Source: Dunaliella salina (Eukaryota; Chlorophyta; Chlorophyceae; Chlamydomonadales; Dunaliellaceae). Taken from it: a stretch of 64,000 nt of DNA. The position numbers and the translations under genes are program-made. The DNA is taken from contig MU069698.1 of the NCBI GenBank assembly GCA_002284615.2, positions 118,146 through 182,145 of the forward strand. The letters run 5' to 3'. How positions within the stretch are numbered: the first letter of the stretch is position 1; each line of letters opens with the position of its first letter. This document shows positions 20,301 through 32,679 of the stretch, one piece after another. The notes below the pieces were generated by a model. That model saw only the letters and a program-made list of their open reading frames with translations, made no database searches and was not told where the DNA came from.

Positions 20301-22550
20301 AGGGAAGAAGTAAGTACAGGAATGTAGGGCATACGTCTAAAGGCATTGCTGATTTTTTATCTACACGCGGTAATGAATTTTGATAGTCAGAGTAGTAACC
20401 TGTTTTGGCATTGGCATATCCAAGTTTGTATTTATTAAACATGCATACGGGATTTGAGCATCAGATAGGTGAGCTTGGGGGCAGGCGAGGGAAGACCTGT
20501 AGAAGCACCCGCGGCATTCACTCTTTTTCCTTCCTTGCCTAACCAATAAATTTGTGGATTTCCACCAGGACCTGCACCAGGGATCTTGGTATCTACCATG
20601 CAGTTGTTGGCTTGATTTGCCTGATGTTTTGCAATAGTACCTGCACATTCCTTACCAGCAATCATCAGACGTTCCAGGTCCCGCCTGAAGAGCGTCTGAA
20701 AGCGCCTGAAATGATGCCAGCATGAGCTTTTACTTCGTAAAATTGAATTTTGGTATGAGAATTGCTAAATAGAGATGAAATCATTCTCCTTGGATACTCC
20801 TCAGGTGTTTCTCAGGGTAAAGAAGTTGTTGATGTATTTGATTGAAAGAGGTGAGGTTGTCTGATGCAATGTTTGCATATTTGGTGATGATAGCAGCATG
20901 TCAGGCTGAGCAGCGATTGCTGCCAATTCAGCTCAACTTGAAGTTATGATTTTAGTAACCCCAGCACCATTGGGTTCTACAGAGTTCTTGTTGTCAGTAA
21001 GAGGGCAGTGGACGCCTGCCCCAATTCCTTGCTTGCCGTTCTGGACAAGGCAGCTGCCATCAGTGTATGCCCATATCCTCCAGTCGGCAACTTTAGACTG
21101 AGGGTGGTACTGAATTGGCTGGGTAGCGAGTCTGTATCTTGGATACTGATGCGTGAAGTTATTGGGTATTTAGAGGCGTGTTGTTTATCAAATGGGAGGC
21201 GGTTCAGTTTACTGAGACCTGGCATGTCAGCATGCATGGGATTGAGAACAGGGAGGCTGCTGAGTCAGCAGTGCTGGAACTCGACAGCTTCCACTCTGTG
21301 GCTTCTGGTGTAGCGCCTCCCAGGCCCTTTAGCCAGTCTTTGTCATGGTTGTTGAGGTGGACTCGAGCTGCAATGTTCCAAACAGCGAAGGTTCGAAGGT
21401 CCCAGGTATGCTTAGGTAGAGGTATCTCTTGGTGGGGCAGGATTGAGGGGCACTGTTACTATGTTTTTTACGAGGGGGGGTCCAAGGTCGTAACAGAGGT
21501 GGGGTTAGGCAGTGACATGCTTGGAGTAGGGGTTGGTTATCATGTTCGAACGTACGTACGTTCTTACCCCAAGCCGGAAGGAAGATGAATGTAGCAGTGG
21601 CCTCTGTGTCGAGGATAGCAGAGTAAATGGCATGTCACAAAGCTTGGATCAGGATCCCTTCATCATAAATAGGATGGCATACTGAGGAACCTGAGAATTT
21701 GGATGAGAAGTCATTATGCATGGTACCAAAAAGAATGTCTTGGGAGTCCGCACTCCAATATTTCTGGTATTGCGGGTTGTGGTCTAGTGGGGAGGACATT
21801 TTTTCTTTGGTTACCAAAGCCCGTTTTTGAAGGACAGCATGGATGTGAGTTGGGAGGGCTCGTGAAAAAGAGCCTTTGATTTTCTTGCTGGAGTACTTTC
21901 TTTCAAGCATGGATCTGCAGGAGAGGGGTCCTTGCAGCTCAGTGGCAAAGCTGCCTGGAGCTGGTGTTATTTTCTCGTGCATGCCAGCAAGCTTGTCCCC
22001 ATAGAAAGCCCTGAAAGGGATTTGGAAGCGGTTTGGAGATGTCATACCGACACATTTGCCTTGCGTATTATATTAATTAATTTATATATGCAAGCCATGT
22101 GTGTCGTGTAAATTCCTGGGAGAATGAGGGGGAATGGAGTTGGAGGGCCATGGCTGTGGGGTCCTGTGTCTGATGGTGCTGGATGAGAGGGTTGCTGATC
22201 CGTGTACTTTACGAGGCCAACCTCGCGCAGCCAATTTTGCATGAGCCTGTAGGTGTTATGTCCGCTTGAGGATTAGTGGGGTAAGTATGAAATGTGATTT
22301 TGTTGCGCAATTCTATGTCCAGTTTCTGCTGCCACACATTGGTTGCATCCGGTTTTTTTAATCCCTGTCTTGCAAGATTTGAGAGGATAGAAGAAAGGAT
22401 AGAATCTGCTGTGGGCATGGAGAGATGAGGCTCGTTCTGTTGTGCTTCAAACTCGAGCAAACACTCCTTAAATTTAGGCCATGTCTCCTGTAAATCCTGT
22501 GATTTCCAGGAGGGCTTCCAAATGACCCTCCTGAATTCTTCTTTAGTCAG
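20300..22550 (-). mobile_element. Retrotransposon fragment, family A: RT-linker and RNase H
   Basis: On the - strand, from high to low coordinates: LDIELRNKITFH...NPTNPQAD near 22300; ALPTHIHAVLQKRALV and LDHNPQYQKYW near 21800; then RNase H with YTDGSCLVQNGKQG near 21070, AELAAIAAQ after an in-frame stop near 20930, and GKECAGTIAKHQANQ near 20630. It ends in the linker NTNLDMPMPKQ region near 20400. Several stops make it a pseudogene. It pairs with 16890-17600 as the two ends of one interrupted element, though the zinc-knuckle part is missing. Confidence 0.75.
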
Positions 22551-22629
<79 letters not shown>

Positions 22630-22640
22630 CTCTCTTTCTT
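22551..22640. repeat. (CT)n microsatellite
   Basis: About 80 bases of CT followed by TTTC variants, at the junction between two retroelements of opposite orientation. Confidence 0.97.
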
Positions 22641-23835
22641 AATTTTTTGAGCATCATCAAGGCTTGCACAGGCGGGACGTGCCCATGTGTCAGGTGTCTC
22701 AATTTCTTGTCTTTACTCTTCAACCAGCAGTATGCAGTACGCTTTTTCATTTCCACCTGCCTACAATGCCCCCTCTGTGGGGAGCCAGACAGTGTCCTTC
22801 ACATTCCATCAGAATGTAAATGTTCCAACATCATGATGTCAAATATAATAACTAAGCGCCACAACATCGCCAGCAGAATCATCCTGGTATCAGCAAAGGC
22901 CCTCTTGGGGTAGGCCTCGCCCGCATGCCATGTCCAGTGGACATTGGCAGCACAGATCGTCTTGCTTAACAGGAACTCCAGATTCCTGAGCACTCGACAA
23001 AAAGGAAAGAAAAAGAAAAGAAAAGGAAAACTACATAGGCAGAGAAACACTCCCTACATCAACTACTACTGGTATGGAAAATAGAACCCTCTAAAGTATA
23101 CTTTCCCTTGTCGTTTCCTTGTCAAAGAAAGGCTCATTTCTAGTCGCCCTGATGCAACATTAGTTTTTCCCTTGAAAAGAGTGCCAAGAACCAGTTCTTG
23201 ACATCCTTTGAGAAGTGCAGGGGAACACGGGGGGAACAGGAGCACTCATTGCCGTTCACAGCCACTCCACCCACTCCCAAGATTCGTCACCCTAGTCAGC
23301 TCCTTCAAGAACAGAGGCACATCCATCTTGAGTCAAATACTATGAAGACACCCGGCCCAGGAATCAGCTTGAGGCCTCCAAGCAGCAGCACCGCAATTTA
23401 TGTTGCCATCTCTCAAGGGCCTCTGCTCAAGTCACCCTTCATACAATTCTGTTAGGTGAGGGTGGGGTCACCTCCGACCACCACACATTGGAGCCGCTTT
23501 GAGAGCTTGGTCTTGACACTCTCAAGGGCATCAAGATTGCTCTGAAGCTTCATGCTCGTTCTGCCCAGTACCTTTAACCTGCAGTACGCTTAAAAACTTG
23601 CTAGCACCAGATGAGCTCTCGAAAAGACTTCTTTCAACTCTAATCAACAAGATCAGGCACGAGCTATAGCTACTGCTAGTAATCCTCCTGATCCGGATTA
23701 GTGAGGGTCCTCAATAACTTCTCTCTTTTGATTCTCCTGGTGAAGGGGATACAAGGTGCCTTGGCCCTAGGTATCTTCTTTTCCTTAATTGATGTGGGGT
23801 GTGTTTTCACTGCCTGTGCGATTTCTTTTGGCCCC
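22641..23835 (+). mobile_element. Retrotransposon fragment, family A2: zinc knuckle and endonuclease with tail
   Basis: The + strand carries QCPLCGEPDSVLHIPSEC, then ITKRHNIASRI, the CCHC-RHN pair that precedes the catalytic core of R2-type restriction-like endonucleases. SSRPDATLVFPLK follows near 23140, after a short nested insertion (22997-23072). The 3' part (23700-23835) reads LLVKGIQGALALGIFFSLIDVG, a passage also found on the - strand at 53.4 kb, and ends in a family A tail. 5'-truncated and frameshifted. Confidence 0.75.
22997..23072 (-). repeat. Short family A tail nested in the preceding element
   Basis: On the - strand: TGATGTAGGGAG...CTGCCTATGTAG then CTTTTC repeats. It separates the zinc knuckle from the PD motif of the host element, so it inserted later. 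Confidence 0.65.
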
Positions 23836-24050
23836 CGCCTCCGCCTCTGCCACCTGGCGCCTGCTGCCCCTGCGTGGCTGCAGCCCTGGCCTTCTCCTCA
23901 TCCACCCTCACCCTCTCCTTGGCCGCCTTGGCCCATGCCTCTGCTTCCGCCGCCTGGCGCTCTGCCTGCTGCCGCTGCGTGGCTGCAGCCCTGGCCTTCA
24001 CCTCATCCTCACCCTCTCCTTGGCCACCTTCGGCAATTTTTTGGGGGCTA
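23836..24050 (-). other. Fragment of a coiled-coil coding repeat
   Basis: The - strand reads KARAAATQRQQAERQAAEAE, AWAKAAKERVRVDEEKARAA and so on: highly charged, Ala-rich helix. The DNA unit is repeated once with a frame-breaking indel. It lies immediately after a family A tail and before a family B tail. It may be a captured gene fragment; no parent gene is visible in the window. Confidence 0.4.
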
Positions 24051-24164
24051 CATGGAAATTCGAAATGAGTCTATTGGTTGCAACCATGATACTGTCCCAG
24101 AATCCTTATTGGAAACACTGTTGCTGTCGCTACTAGCTTTGTTGGACAAGAAGCCTCTTTGGAA

Positions 24165-24265
24165 AAACTGGTGAGACTCATGGTCAGTGACAGCGCTGAC
24201 TGTGGAACCTTTCTTTAATGCACGCTGGATATGTCCAGCGTAGGCCTTTGACTTTGACTTTTGAA
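24165..24265 (+). repeat. Retroelement 3' tail, family B, with perfect hairpin
   Basis: The hairpin at 24222-24241 is ACGCTGGA/TCCAGCGT with loop TATG. The stem differs from the 20252-20271 copy by a compensated T-A to A-T pair. Confidence 0.8.
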
Positions 24266-25302
24266 CAACAATTGAAGTGCGGCATAAAAATGTCAGAATC
24301 AGTCCAAGCCTGGTTGCATTTGCTGAGGGAAGGTCACCTGTCCTGTAAGACAATAAGACAACCCGACCACACAGATCAAGAAGAAGAGCAAGAGCAAGCA
24401 CAATAGAAAATTATCAAAAAATGCCACTGTATTAAAAGTGCTCTCCGCAACCAAAAAGTTTCATGTACGGTCAATATTTCTAACCAAGCAAATTTTAGCA
24501 GCAATCCCAATCCATTTCCCAACAGAGATTGTGTTGGAGAGGACTTGTGGCTCTTTTGAGCAAATGTGTCTCCTTCTCTTTCTATCTAATTGAGGAAGAA
24601 TTTCTTTTTTCATTTCTTCCCTTTTTCTCTTTCCTTGTTTCTGAACTTCATTGAAAAAGGCGCCCTCATTAAGGCAACTTGGAATTCCTCCCACCAAAAC
24701 GACGTGCCAACGACGTTCCAATGTCATCAAAGCTTCCACTCAGCGCACGGAGCTGCCGGTTATTCCATTCAGGGCAATCATGCAAAAAAGGAAAGAAAAG
24801 GAAAAGGATACGCCAGCTAAAAATCACAGACCATTTTTGTCAGTGTATCCTGGAGTCAAGGTAGAGTTCCCACTGAAGATGAAATAGTCTTGGAGCGGCC
24901 TCACCCGGTCTCAAATGTGGTCTAGATGTGTGGGAAGCGAAATACGACTTGGACTCTTTAGCTGTGGGAAGCGAGATACGTCTTGAACTCTGCTATTACC
25001 CTACTTCGATCTTTTCATATCATATACCACACATGCCCCTTTGAACGCTGTTCGCAGAAGAATGAGCCAAAGCGTAAACAAACCATTGGTCGTGCACTTC
25101 GTTCGGAGGTTTCATAAGCGAAAGTTAAAAGTGAAGGCAAATATTAAGTGTCACAGCTCCCTCCCCCCCGATAATTAATCGATTTGAAGAAGATTGACGG
25201 AGGCAAAATTAAAATTTTCATTTTCCATGTTTTCAGCAGTTGGTTACAAGCTAAGTTGAGAGTTGTAACACCTACGCTTCGAACACATACAAATCGGTCC
25301 AC
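24266..25302. other. Intergenic region upstream of the DPY30 gene
   Basis: Contains a short direct repeat (TGTGGGAAGCGA at about 24930 and 24964). No gene recognised. The last few hundred bases should hold the DPY30 promoter by position. Confidence 0.4.
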
Positions 25303-25393
25303 ATGGAAGCAGCACCTGAGCCACAACCTCATGAGCAGCAGCCACATGAACAACCTGAGCACACGGATGCAGAGCCTGAAAAGCCCTCCATAG

Positions 25394-25489
<96 letters not shown>

Positions 25490-28400
25490 NNNNNNNNNNN
25501 NNNNNNNNNNNNNNNNNNNNNNNNNNNNNNNNNNNNNNNNNNNNNNNNNNNNNNNNNNNNNNNNNNNNNNNNNNNNNNNNNNNNNNNNNNNNNNNNNNNN
25601 NNNNNNNNNNNNNNNNNNNNNNNNNNNNNTGTGTGTGTTGCATATGTGCTTATGCCTGTAAGCTCGTGCGCATAGAAACTGTACCTCAAAAACTGCAAAC
25701 ATCCATTACAGCAATGTGTGTTGCATTTTGGGCTTCTACATTCACTTCGAGTGCTCATCAACGGAAAACAGACGAAAAAAATGTTAGCCAGTGGTTCTCT
25801 GAGCATGAAGCAGCCATTTACTTTGTGTAGCTTGACCCAAGTTTCTTGCCCATGAGCCCAGCCTCTGCCGTGTTCCATGATGTGTTGGTTCTGTCATCTT
25901 TAAACAAATCATGTCTCTCCTTGTTGGTCTTGGCTCTGGCGCAGGTGAAAGCCTCTGAGAAAGCAGCCCTTAATGTTCATAAGAAGCTCAGTGTACAAGC
26001 GGCGCCCGTCAGGCAATATTTGGTATGAGATGGACCCACTACTTTCTCTGCTTACCTGAAACAAAACTTTGCAAATATTTGCTGCGTTGCCAATTTTAGA
26101 CAAATTTGTGTTGACTCAAGCTTGCTTGCCATGCGAAGAGAAATGAATTACAATTGACTCCTAGGACTGAAATCCGGAGGTTGCTTTCCTGGAATAAGGC
26201 AATACATGGACCTTAAAAAAATATGATGATCATTACAAAGGAATTTGATCTTTCTGCACTTCAGGGAAATAGTATTTTGGTTTGTGATCCAAAATCAAGT
26301 ATCAAAGCAAATAGTATTTTGGTTTATGATCCAAAAATCATAAAATCAAATATCAAAGCAATTTGGGCCAAGTCAGATCTGCTTTGCCAGAAATTGTGGA
26401 GTCCTTACCCAAGGGCAAATGAGGATGTAGAAAAGTGTGGATTTATTTCTTGAGCGCTTTGCAAATTGCATGGAGACCCAACTGTGTGTCCTGCAATTTC
26501 TGAGGCATTTCAGGCCAAAGTTGCCATCTTGTGTGAGATGGGTACCAAATTGCATGTTTTGACAAGACTCAGCCCCATATCTTGGCTGTCAGGAACGTCT
26601 AAGGTCAAACCTGATCCATTTGAGAGACCGGGGGGGGATGATTTTGGGCATGAAGCACGCGCAGCATAAGCGCATCTGCCATGTGAAGTTGGTGCAAAAC
26701 TGAGAATTGGATAAGCGCGGCATCTGGCCAGGATCTGTGTGTGAGGCCTTGTTCAGTATGCTCCCAAACTTTGGGCCAAAGTCTGCCCTGTCAAGTGGGG
26801 GGCCTCAGGCGCGAATATGTGGACATTCCAAGGGCTTGGACACAGTTGGGAGCAAAGTCAACCCAGGATCTTTGCTTGGTGCTCCGCTCCGCACTCTGAC
26901 AGCATGAGCTTGCTTTACCTACTTGCTGCAATCTAGGACACTTCATTGATGGTAGTTTGACAAAAAAAAAGTTACAAAAAGGGTGCATAGATCGGCTCTG
27001 CAATTCATTGACCCAGAGCTGAGCCTTGTTTTTCTGCCATTTCCCGGCCAGACTCAGGCGATTTCTGGACCCCCATAGGCGTCCCGGACCCCCTAACTAA
27101 ACTCCTGATTAAGTGCACGACACCACCAGTGCTGCTAGTCAGCCCAGCCAGGGATGGCTACTTGAAGACCCCATTTTGGCAGGCATTGTACCTGCTTCTA
27201 TTCCACACACCATGCGCCACCCCCTCATGCAAATGGAGTATCCAGAGGTGCTCAAATAGATCAAGGCAAAGGTCTTGCGTACTCAGAATTGGCAAAGTTG
27301 CAGAGGAGCAGGAACTCCTAATACCTAAATGGCTGACCTGAGTTTTGGGTGTTCTGCATGTTGCGGCCAGGGCAATCAACCCCTATTTACCTTTTCATTT
27401 TGAGGAAATGAACACCCGAGTGTATAGTCGGTATAATGTGTCACAAGCTGCTTGCTCTTGCTCAGCTGTAACTGCTGCAGCTGCAGCTGCTGCCGCTGTG
27501 GCTGCGGCTGCTCCTTACTGGGAATTCCAGTGTGAGGTATTTCTAAAGAGACAGACTCCCCCCTCGAGACATGTCCCCCCATGAGACATTTGGTGATGTC
27601 CCTGGTTTGAATTGGACCTGCCTTTTTAAGCTCTTGTGATTAGGTTACCCAAAGAATCGGCCCAGGGCTATGTCCATGAACAGAAGTAAGTGTGTGTGGT
27701 TCGATTGGTAAAATGTGTATATAGACTTCGTTGTTACTCACTAAAGGCTTTCGATCCATTTCTTCTTTACAAAATTTCTCCAGCAAGCCCTCCAAGGGCC
27801 CTAAGCACGGGGCTGGGTTGCCGCTCCATCCACTCAGCAGACCAGGCCTGTGCATGGGTGTGGGTTGCTCACCCAGGCAGAGATGAGGGTGGGGGGCTTG
27901 GCTTAGGAGCACGGTGAGGATGGGGGAGTAGAAGCTGCCTAGGCTGCCCCTGCCTGCACAACCTTAGGAGACCCTGACCCCCTAACCCCAGAGTCACCAT
28001 CATAGCCCATCCTTGCGTGCCGCAAGGCCCAGGTTATGAGACCGGAGGTGTCTATGACTTGCAGAGGATGAGAACAGATGATGATTGCCCAAGGGGGCAG
28101 GCAGGATGGGCAAGGGGCCCCCCCCCCCCCCTCCCCCCCTCTTTCCCTTCTTTCTCCTCCACTCCATTGTTTGGGCTTTTTTTGCCTTAGCTGTGCATCT
28201 GTATCACTGCCAACTGCTGCCTGTGACACTTTCAAAAGCTCTCCGGCCCGGCCCACCTGGGCTCATAAAACTTGAGGTCTGACTCGGCTAAGCGGCTTGG
28301 CGCAGTCCAAATGCTCTTAAATTGGTTAGATGTTTTGAGGCTTTGAAGTTTTCTGCCGCGGGCGCTCCGCCAACCCCAAAGACATTACTCTACGGGGTGG

Positions 28401-31400
28401 AATTAGTTCCGTGTGGTGTCTTCTTTGCTTTCTCTAGTACTTAGAATAAAGAGCTCGTCATCTCAGTGATATCGTTAGCTACATGGATGCAAGCTTATTA
28501 TAGGTCCCAAGTCCTTTGCCAAAAGTGGATGACTTGCTGCTAGACACATGTAACCCCTTTTGAGAATGAAGGGCAGCTTGTTGCAAAAAGGTCAAGTTTG
28601 GCATGCTGATGGCATGTGAGTGTGGCTCAGATCAAGCTCTGCATCAAAAGCTGGCATTAATTTTATTTGGGCATGCCAACCCGTATTCTTAGTTTGAATG
28701 TGTTTCCCTCAGTGATAATAGGAGCCAACAGGAAGCATCACTTTTGGCCGTCACGTACAAATCCTTTCAGAGCTACAAATTCAGGATCCTGAGCTCAAAA
28801 GCTGTCGATTGGTGCACGTATGGATCTAACCGAGGGTTGGGGGTCCGGGGGGGGTTGGGGGGGTCAAATTCAAGTCTTTGGGACCCTCCCTCCAAAGTTT
28901 TACTGATCCACTCCTAGGAGTTTTTTCAGTATATCATCGGACTCATGAACTTAAGCATTGCTGGTTGGCACCCTCTTGAGCAAATCGAGTGAAGGGGGGT
29001 TCTGTGTGCACAAATCAGTGTCAGTGCCACATGCATATGGGTGTCGGGGTTTAGAGGCAAACATGCAGCAAACAGATCCAAACTTCCAGGAGAATGACCA
29101 TGTACTCAGTGTTATTGCTTATTGAAGTCGGGATGGCACTTTTATTACTTGCAAGCCACATATGGGTGCCTGGTGGGCAGGCATGCATGGGCATCCGCAG
29201 CTCAGTTTTTGACCCATATCTTTGCTGCGACTTGCTCTTTCAATGCATTAAGTATGCAGATGGATGAGGAATTTGAAGAGGAGCAGACTGGTCCTTTTTT
29301 TGTCTGTGTNGGGGNNNNGGGNGGGGGGGGNNGGGGGGGGGGGGGTCAAGGGGTACAGGCCAATTTTCGGCATGACGTCCTGTGATTTTTTTGGCCCTCC
29401 TCAGGAGGATAAAAAAAAATTAGTGGACGTCATGTGTAAATTTTGGTCGGGACCCCCTTGACCCACCCACCCACCCCAAAACCCCCCTTCCCGTGCTCCA
29501 ATCCAGACAAAAAGGGTACCAATCTGCTCCTTTTCAAATTCCCTATCCATCTGCATACTCACAGCAAGGAAAAACAGGATTGGCGAAGAGTTATGGGGCA
29601 AAAACTGATGCTTGGACGCTCATGCATGCGTGCCCTGCCAGGCACCCACAGCTGGCTTGGAAGTCAACAAACTGCATTTTCAACTCCATAACCCAAGTAA
29701 ACATCTTGTGTTTTCACCATCCTGTAAGTTTGGTATGATTTGCAGCAGCTTTGCACTCACACACCTATGGTCCACACCACTGAGCGTATGGCCTTGACAC
29801 TCTACCACGCATAGAGGCCCCCCCTTTTATCCAATTTGCACCAAAAGGGTGCCAATCGACAGTTCTTGAGCTCAGGAGTCCGACGATATGTTTAAAACTA
29901 TGTAGAAGTGTCCCAGAAAAATTCTGGAGGGGGGGTCCCAAAAAGTCCAGACCCCCCCCAGACACCCACCCCTACCGACCTTCACCGTTCGGACCCATAT
30001 ATATACCAATCGAAAGCTCTCGATCTCAGGATTCCGAATATGGGTGTCCCAATCAGATTGACACATGACGTCCAAAAGTTATGCTTCCTGGGGCCTCCTG
30101 CCCTCCTGGTGATTAACTTGTTATCCATAAGGAGCAAAGTGTGCACAACACCTGCACTTTTCGGTCACCCCTGGTAAGTGCTACTTTTGAGAGGGACCCT
30201 GATCAGCCCCAAGGTGCAGTTGGAAGTGTTTAGGAAGCCTGCCAAGAATATCGCAGGTGGTTTTGGGTTGGGCGATTCCTTGTCCGGTTTTGGCCCCTTG
30301 GAGAGGTGCACAAAAGCAGGGAAGTGTACCTGCGACGTCGAAAGCAACCCACGCATGGCGAACCGTTGATTGCATTTCAGCACCATAACCTACCCACCAT
30401 AGCAGCCAGGCTCCAAGAGGCCGCCTCCATGCCCGCTGTTTGTCCTGGCAATGCCTGGGGTTGTCGGCATCACCTTCGGCTGTGCGGGCTGCCAAGCAGG
30501 GCGCCAGGGAGGAGCTGCTGGGATCCGCAAAATTACTGGAGCCCCCAACTCCGAAGGTTTTGCTCAAGGGGATGCATCTGGTGATCTCGCTTCTCCCTTG
30601 AATCTGGTCACAGAACTTTCTTCAAGACCATGCAAAACCATTTGTATCCTCCCATCCCTGGCTGTTGCCGGAAATTTGAACATGGGCAGCTGTTCAAACC
30701 TCAGGGAGGAGCTGCTGGGATCCACAAAATCCCTGAAGCTGTAGGCATTGAATCCTTTGTTTTTGGACGCACTTCCAACTGGATAGAGTTATTTATTATT
30801 TTTCTTTACGACGCAATGGCTCAGGATGCTTGATTAGCTGCCAATCAGAGGCCTGGCATGGATTGAACAGGCAACCGAGAGGCTGCTATGGGCATTTGGG
30901 GCCATTAGATCGAGGATAAATTAGTTCCAAACACAAGCTGTGCTTGAAGTGTGGGCTCACTCAAACCGCTGGAAACGCTTAGGCATTTAAATTTGGAACT
31001 TGAAGTCCTACTCTAGCTGAGGCGCCCAAATTCTATTGAATATTGGTAGAAAGCCGTTCCCTTTCTTCATCACTCCTCCCGGCTAACTTCGGAGCACTCC
31101 CTGGAACAGTCCCGGCCAGCTTGCAGCATGTGGCCACCTGTGCACTCAGGGCACATCCTGGAGTCCACCTGAAGGCTTGGAGGTGCAGCTGGAGGGTTCG
31201 GGCACACAGGGGTGGGGGTTGGCTGGCTGAGCGTCCATACATGCAAGCCTAGCATACAGCATGGTTCACCAATAGGACCAACTCAGCATTGAAAAATTGC
31301 TTTTTAGCTTGGTTTCAGGTGGTGTGTTCAGAATTGGAAGAGGTGGCCTGGCTAACTACAGGCAGGATATCACGCACAGATTGGGGGCCTGAATTAGGAA

Positions 31401-31920
31401 TTCAAAAACAAACGTAGTGCTTTACGATCATGTTGAGACATGCTGGGATCTTAGGTAGCCCTGAGGGAGAGGGATGCAAATGTACTGTTGAAATCCATTC
31501 GCGCATCCTCGTGCATTTGCTGCTGCGTTATATTATTGGCAGGCACTTGTCCAGGTCATTGGTTGCTTCAGCCATGCAGCAAGTGCAGCAACAAGGATGG
31601 TCGTGCGTTTTTGCTGTTCCATGTTGCAGTGTTCATGTTCATGCCATCTGTGGTGCACAAGTTTTGCAGCTAATATTGGGTCAGTGATGGTGCTGGTGTG
31701 CATGCTTGGCTGCTATTGTTTGCAGGAAGCCACTGTGGTACCTGTCGTGATGCAAGGTATGCAGGCTGTGTCCAAGGAGCGACCGGAAAACCCTGTGGAG
31801 TATTTAGCGTACTACCTGCTCTCACACAACCCGAACCCCTCTCCTCAACCCAAAGAGCAGCCTCCGGCAGCAGCACCTCCGCCACAGCCGGCTGGAGGTG
31901 CAGCACCACCTCCATCATAG
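25303..31920 (+). CDS. DPY30: DPY30 homologue (Dpy-30 motif protein)
   Basis: DPY30 is the small dimerising subunit of COMPASS/MLL-type histone H3K4 methyltransferase complexes; the same fold also anchors proteins in algal flagellar axonemes, so either role is possible. Exons 25303-25398, 25945-26022 and 31726-31920 are all phase 0 and give 122 residues. The Dpy-30 motif spans QYLEATVVPVVMQGMQAVSK followed by ERPENPVEYLAYYLL, against TVVPILLQGL...KERPPNPIEFLASYLL in animals. The N-terminus is acidic and His/Gln/Pro-rich with PHEQ repeats. The C-terminus adds a Pro/Ala-rich tail (QPKEQPPAAAPPPQPAGG) that human DPY30 lacks. Intron 1 starts inside a (GT)n tract and contains a gap; intron 2 is 5.7 kb and full of repeats. 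The exon 1 donor position within the GT tract is chosen by phase. Confidence 0.88.
25399..25640. repeat. (GT)n microsatellite with assembly gap (N 25490-25629) at the DPY30 exon 1 donor
   Basis: The tract begins at the inferred 5' splice site itself (AGT|GTGTGT). 140 N follow. Confidence 0.95.
26267..26362. repeat. Two-copy tandem repeat of about 47 bp
   Basis: AATAGTATTTTGGTTT(G/A)TGATCC...ATCAAAGCAA occurs twice in a row in DPY30 intron 2. Confidence 0.8.
28730..29405 (+). repeat. Dispersed G-rich element, family C, copy 2
   Basis: Same block order as 14985-15735. A long G-run at 29310-29345 contains scattered n, showing sequencing failure. It ends at a palindromic junction with copy 3. 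Confidence 0.7.
29406..30180 (-). repeat. Dispersed G-rich element, family C, copy 3 (inverted)
   Basis: The reverse of copy 2 from the junction near 29405 outward: ATCCATCTGCATACTCA, CCAATCGACAGTTCTTGAGCT, AGAAAAATTCTGGAGG, AGTTATGCTTCC. It ends in GCACTTTTCGGTCACCCCTGG, an end also seen inverted at 32680. Confidence 0.7.
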
Positions 31921-32679
31921 CCACTTCAGCATGCAGGGGAGATAGGTCCTTATGTCCACGGAGAGGTACAGCACTCTTTCCAGCATGGGCACTTTTGCCT
32001 TCAGAAATTACATACACTTGCACATTAGCAAGCAATGCAGCTACTTTAGGGAATGCGAAAGAGGGATGATTTCATGAGGTCATCAAGGGACAACTTGAAG
32101 AGAGCAGTGCCGTCTATAACACCCATGTGGGTCTCCTTTGGCTCTCAGGCAATGTGAACAAAGAGGAACAAAAGAAATTTTGCCACTCGCAAACCATCGA
32201 CCAGAATTGATAGCATTTGCGCCATTTTCCCTTGTATCATCACATTAATCCAATATTTCCTCTTCGACTGATGCTTCATTTTGATGCTCTCCACTGAGAG
32301 GAACTAATTGTACACCTGCTAAGGAATGAGGTCTTTTTTATCAGTTGATGCATTTTTCATTGCCTGGCACATTCAGGGCATAATACTCCTCCATTTCAAC
32401 CATTGAGGAAAGGCCGGCAAATATAAGCCAGGGTGCATCAGCTTCCATATTTTCAAAAGAGTTTAGCCCAAACCTGAAATTCTGCTGCTTCCTCTGTTGT
32501 GCTCAAACCTCGTACTTTTAATCCACATTGGCGGTAATATAGAGTTTGCAACTGCAACCAAATTAAACAGAGTGAACAGCCAAGAAAAAGCACAAGAGGA
32601 TGAGGAGACTGATCTCGAAAGACATTTGGTGAGGCAGGAGGGGCTGATCAGGTTCCCTTACACAAGTGGCACTCACCAG
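31921..32679. other. Region after DPY30, nothing recognised
   Basis: Presumably the DPY30 3' UTR then intergenic. No clear TGTAA was found close to the stop. Confidence 0.4.

Noticed and set aside
23701..24174. 157-codon + strand frame rich in Trp/Pro (WLQPWPSPHP)
   Set aside because: Antisense of the coiled-coil repeat; the - strand reading has natural composition and this one does not.
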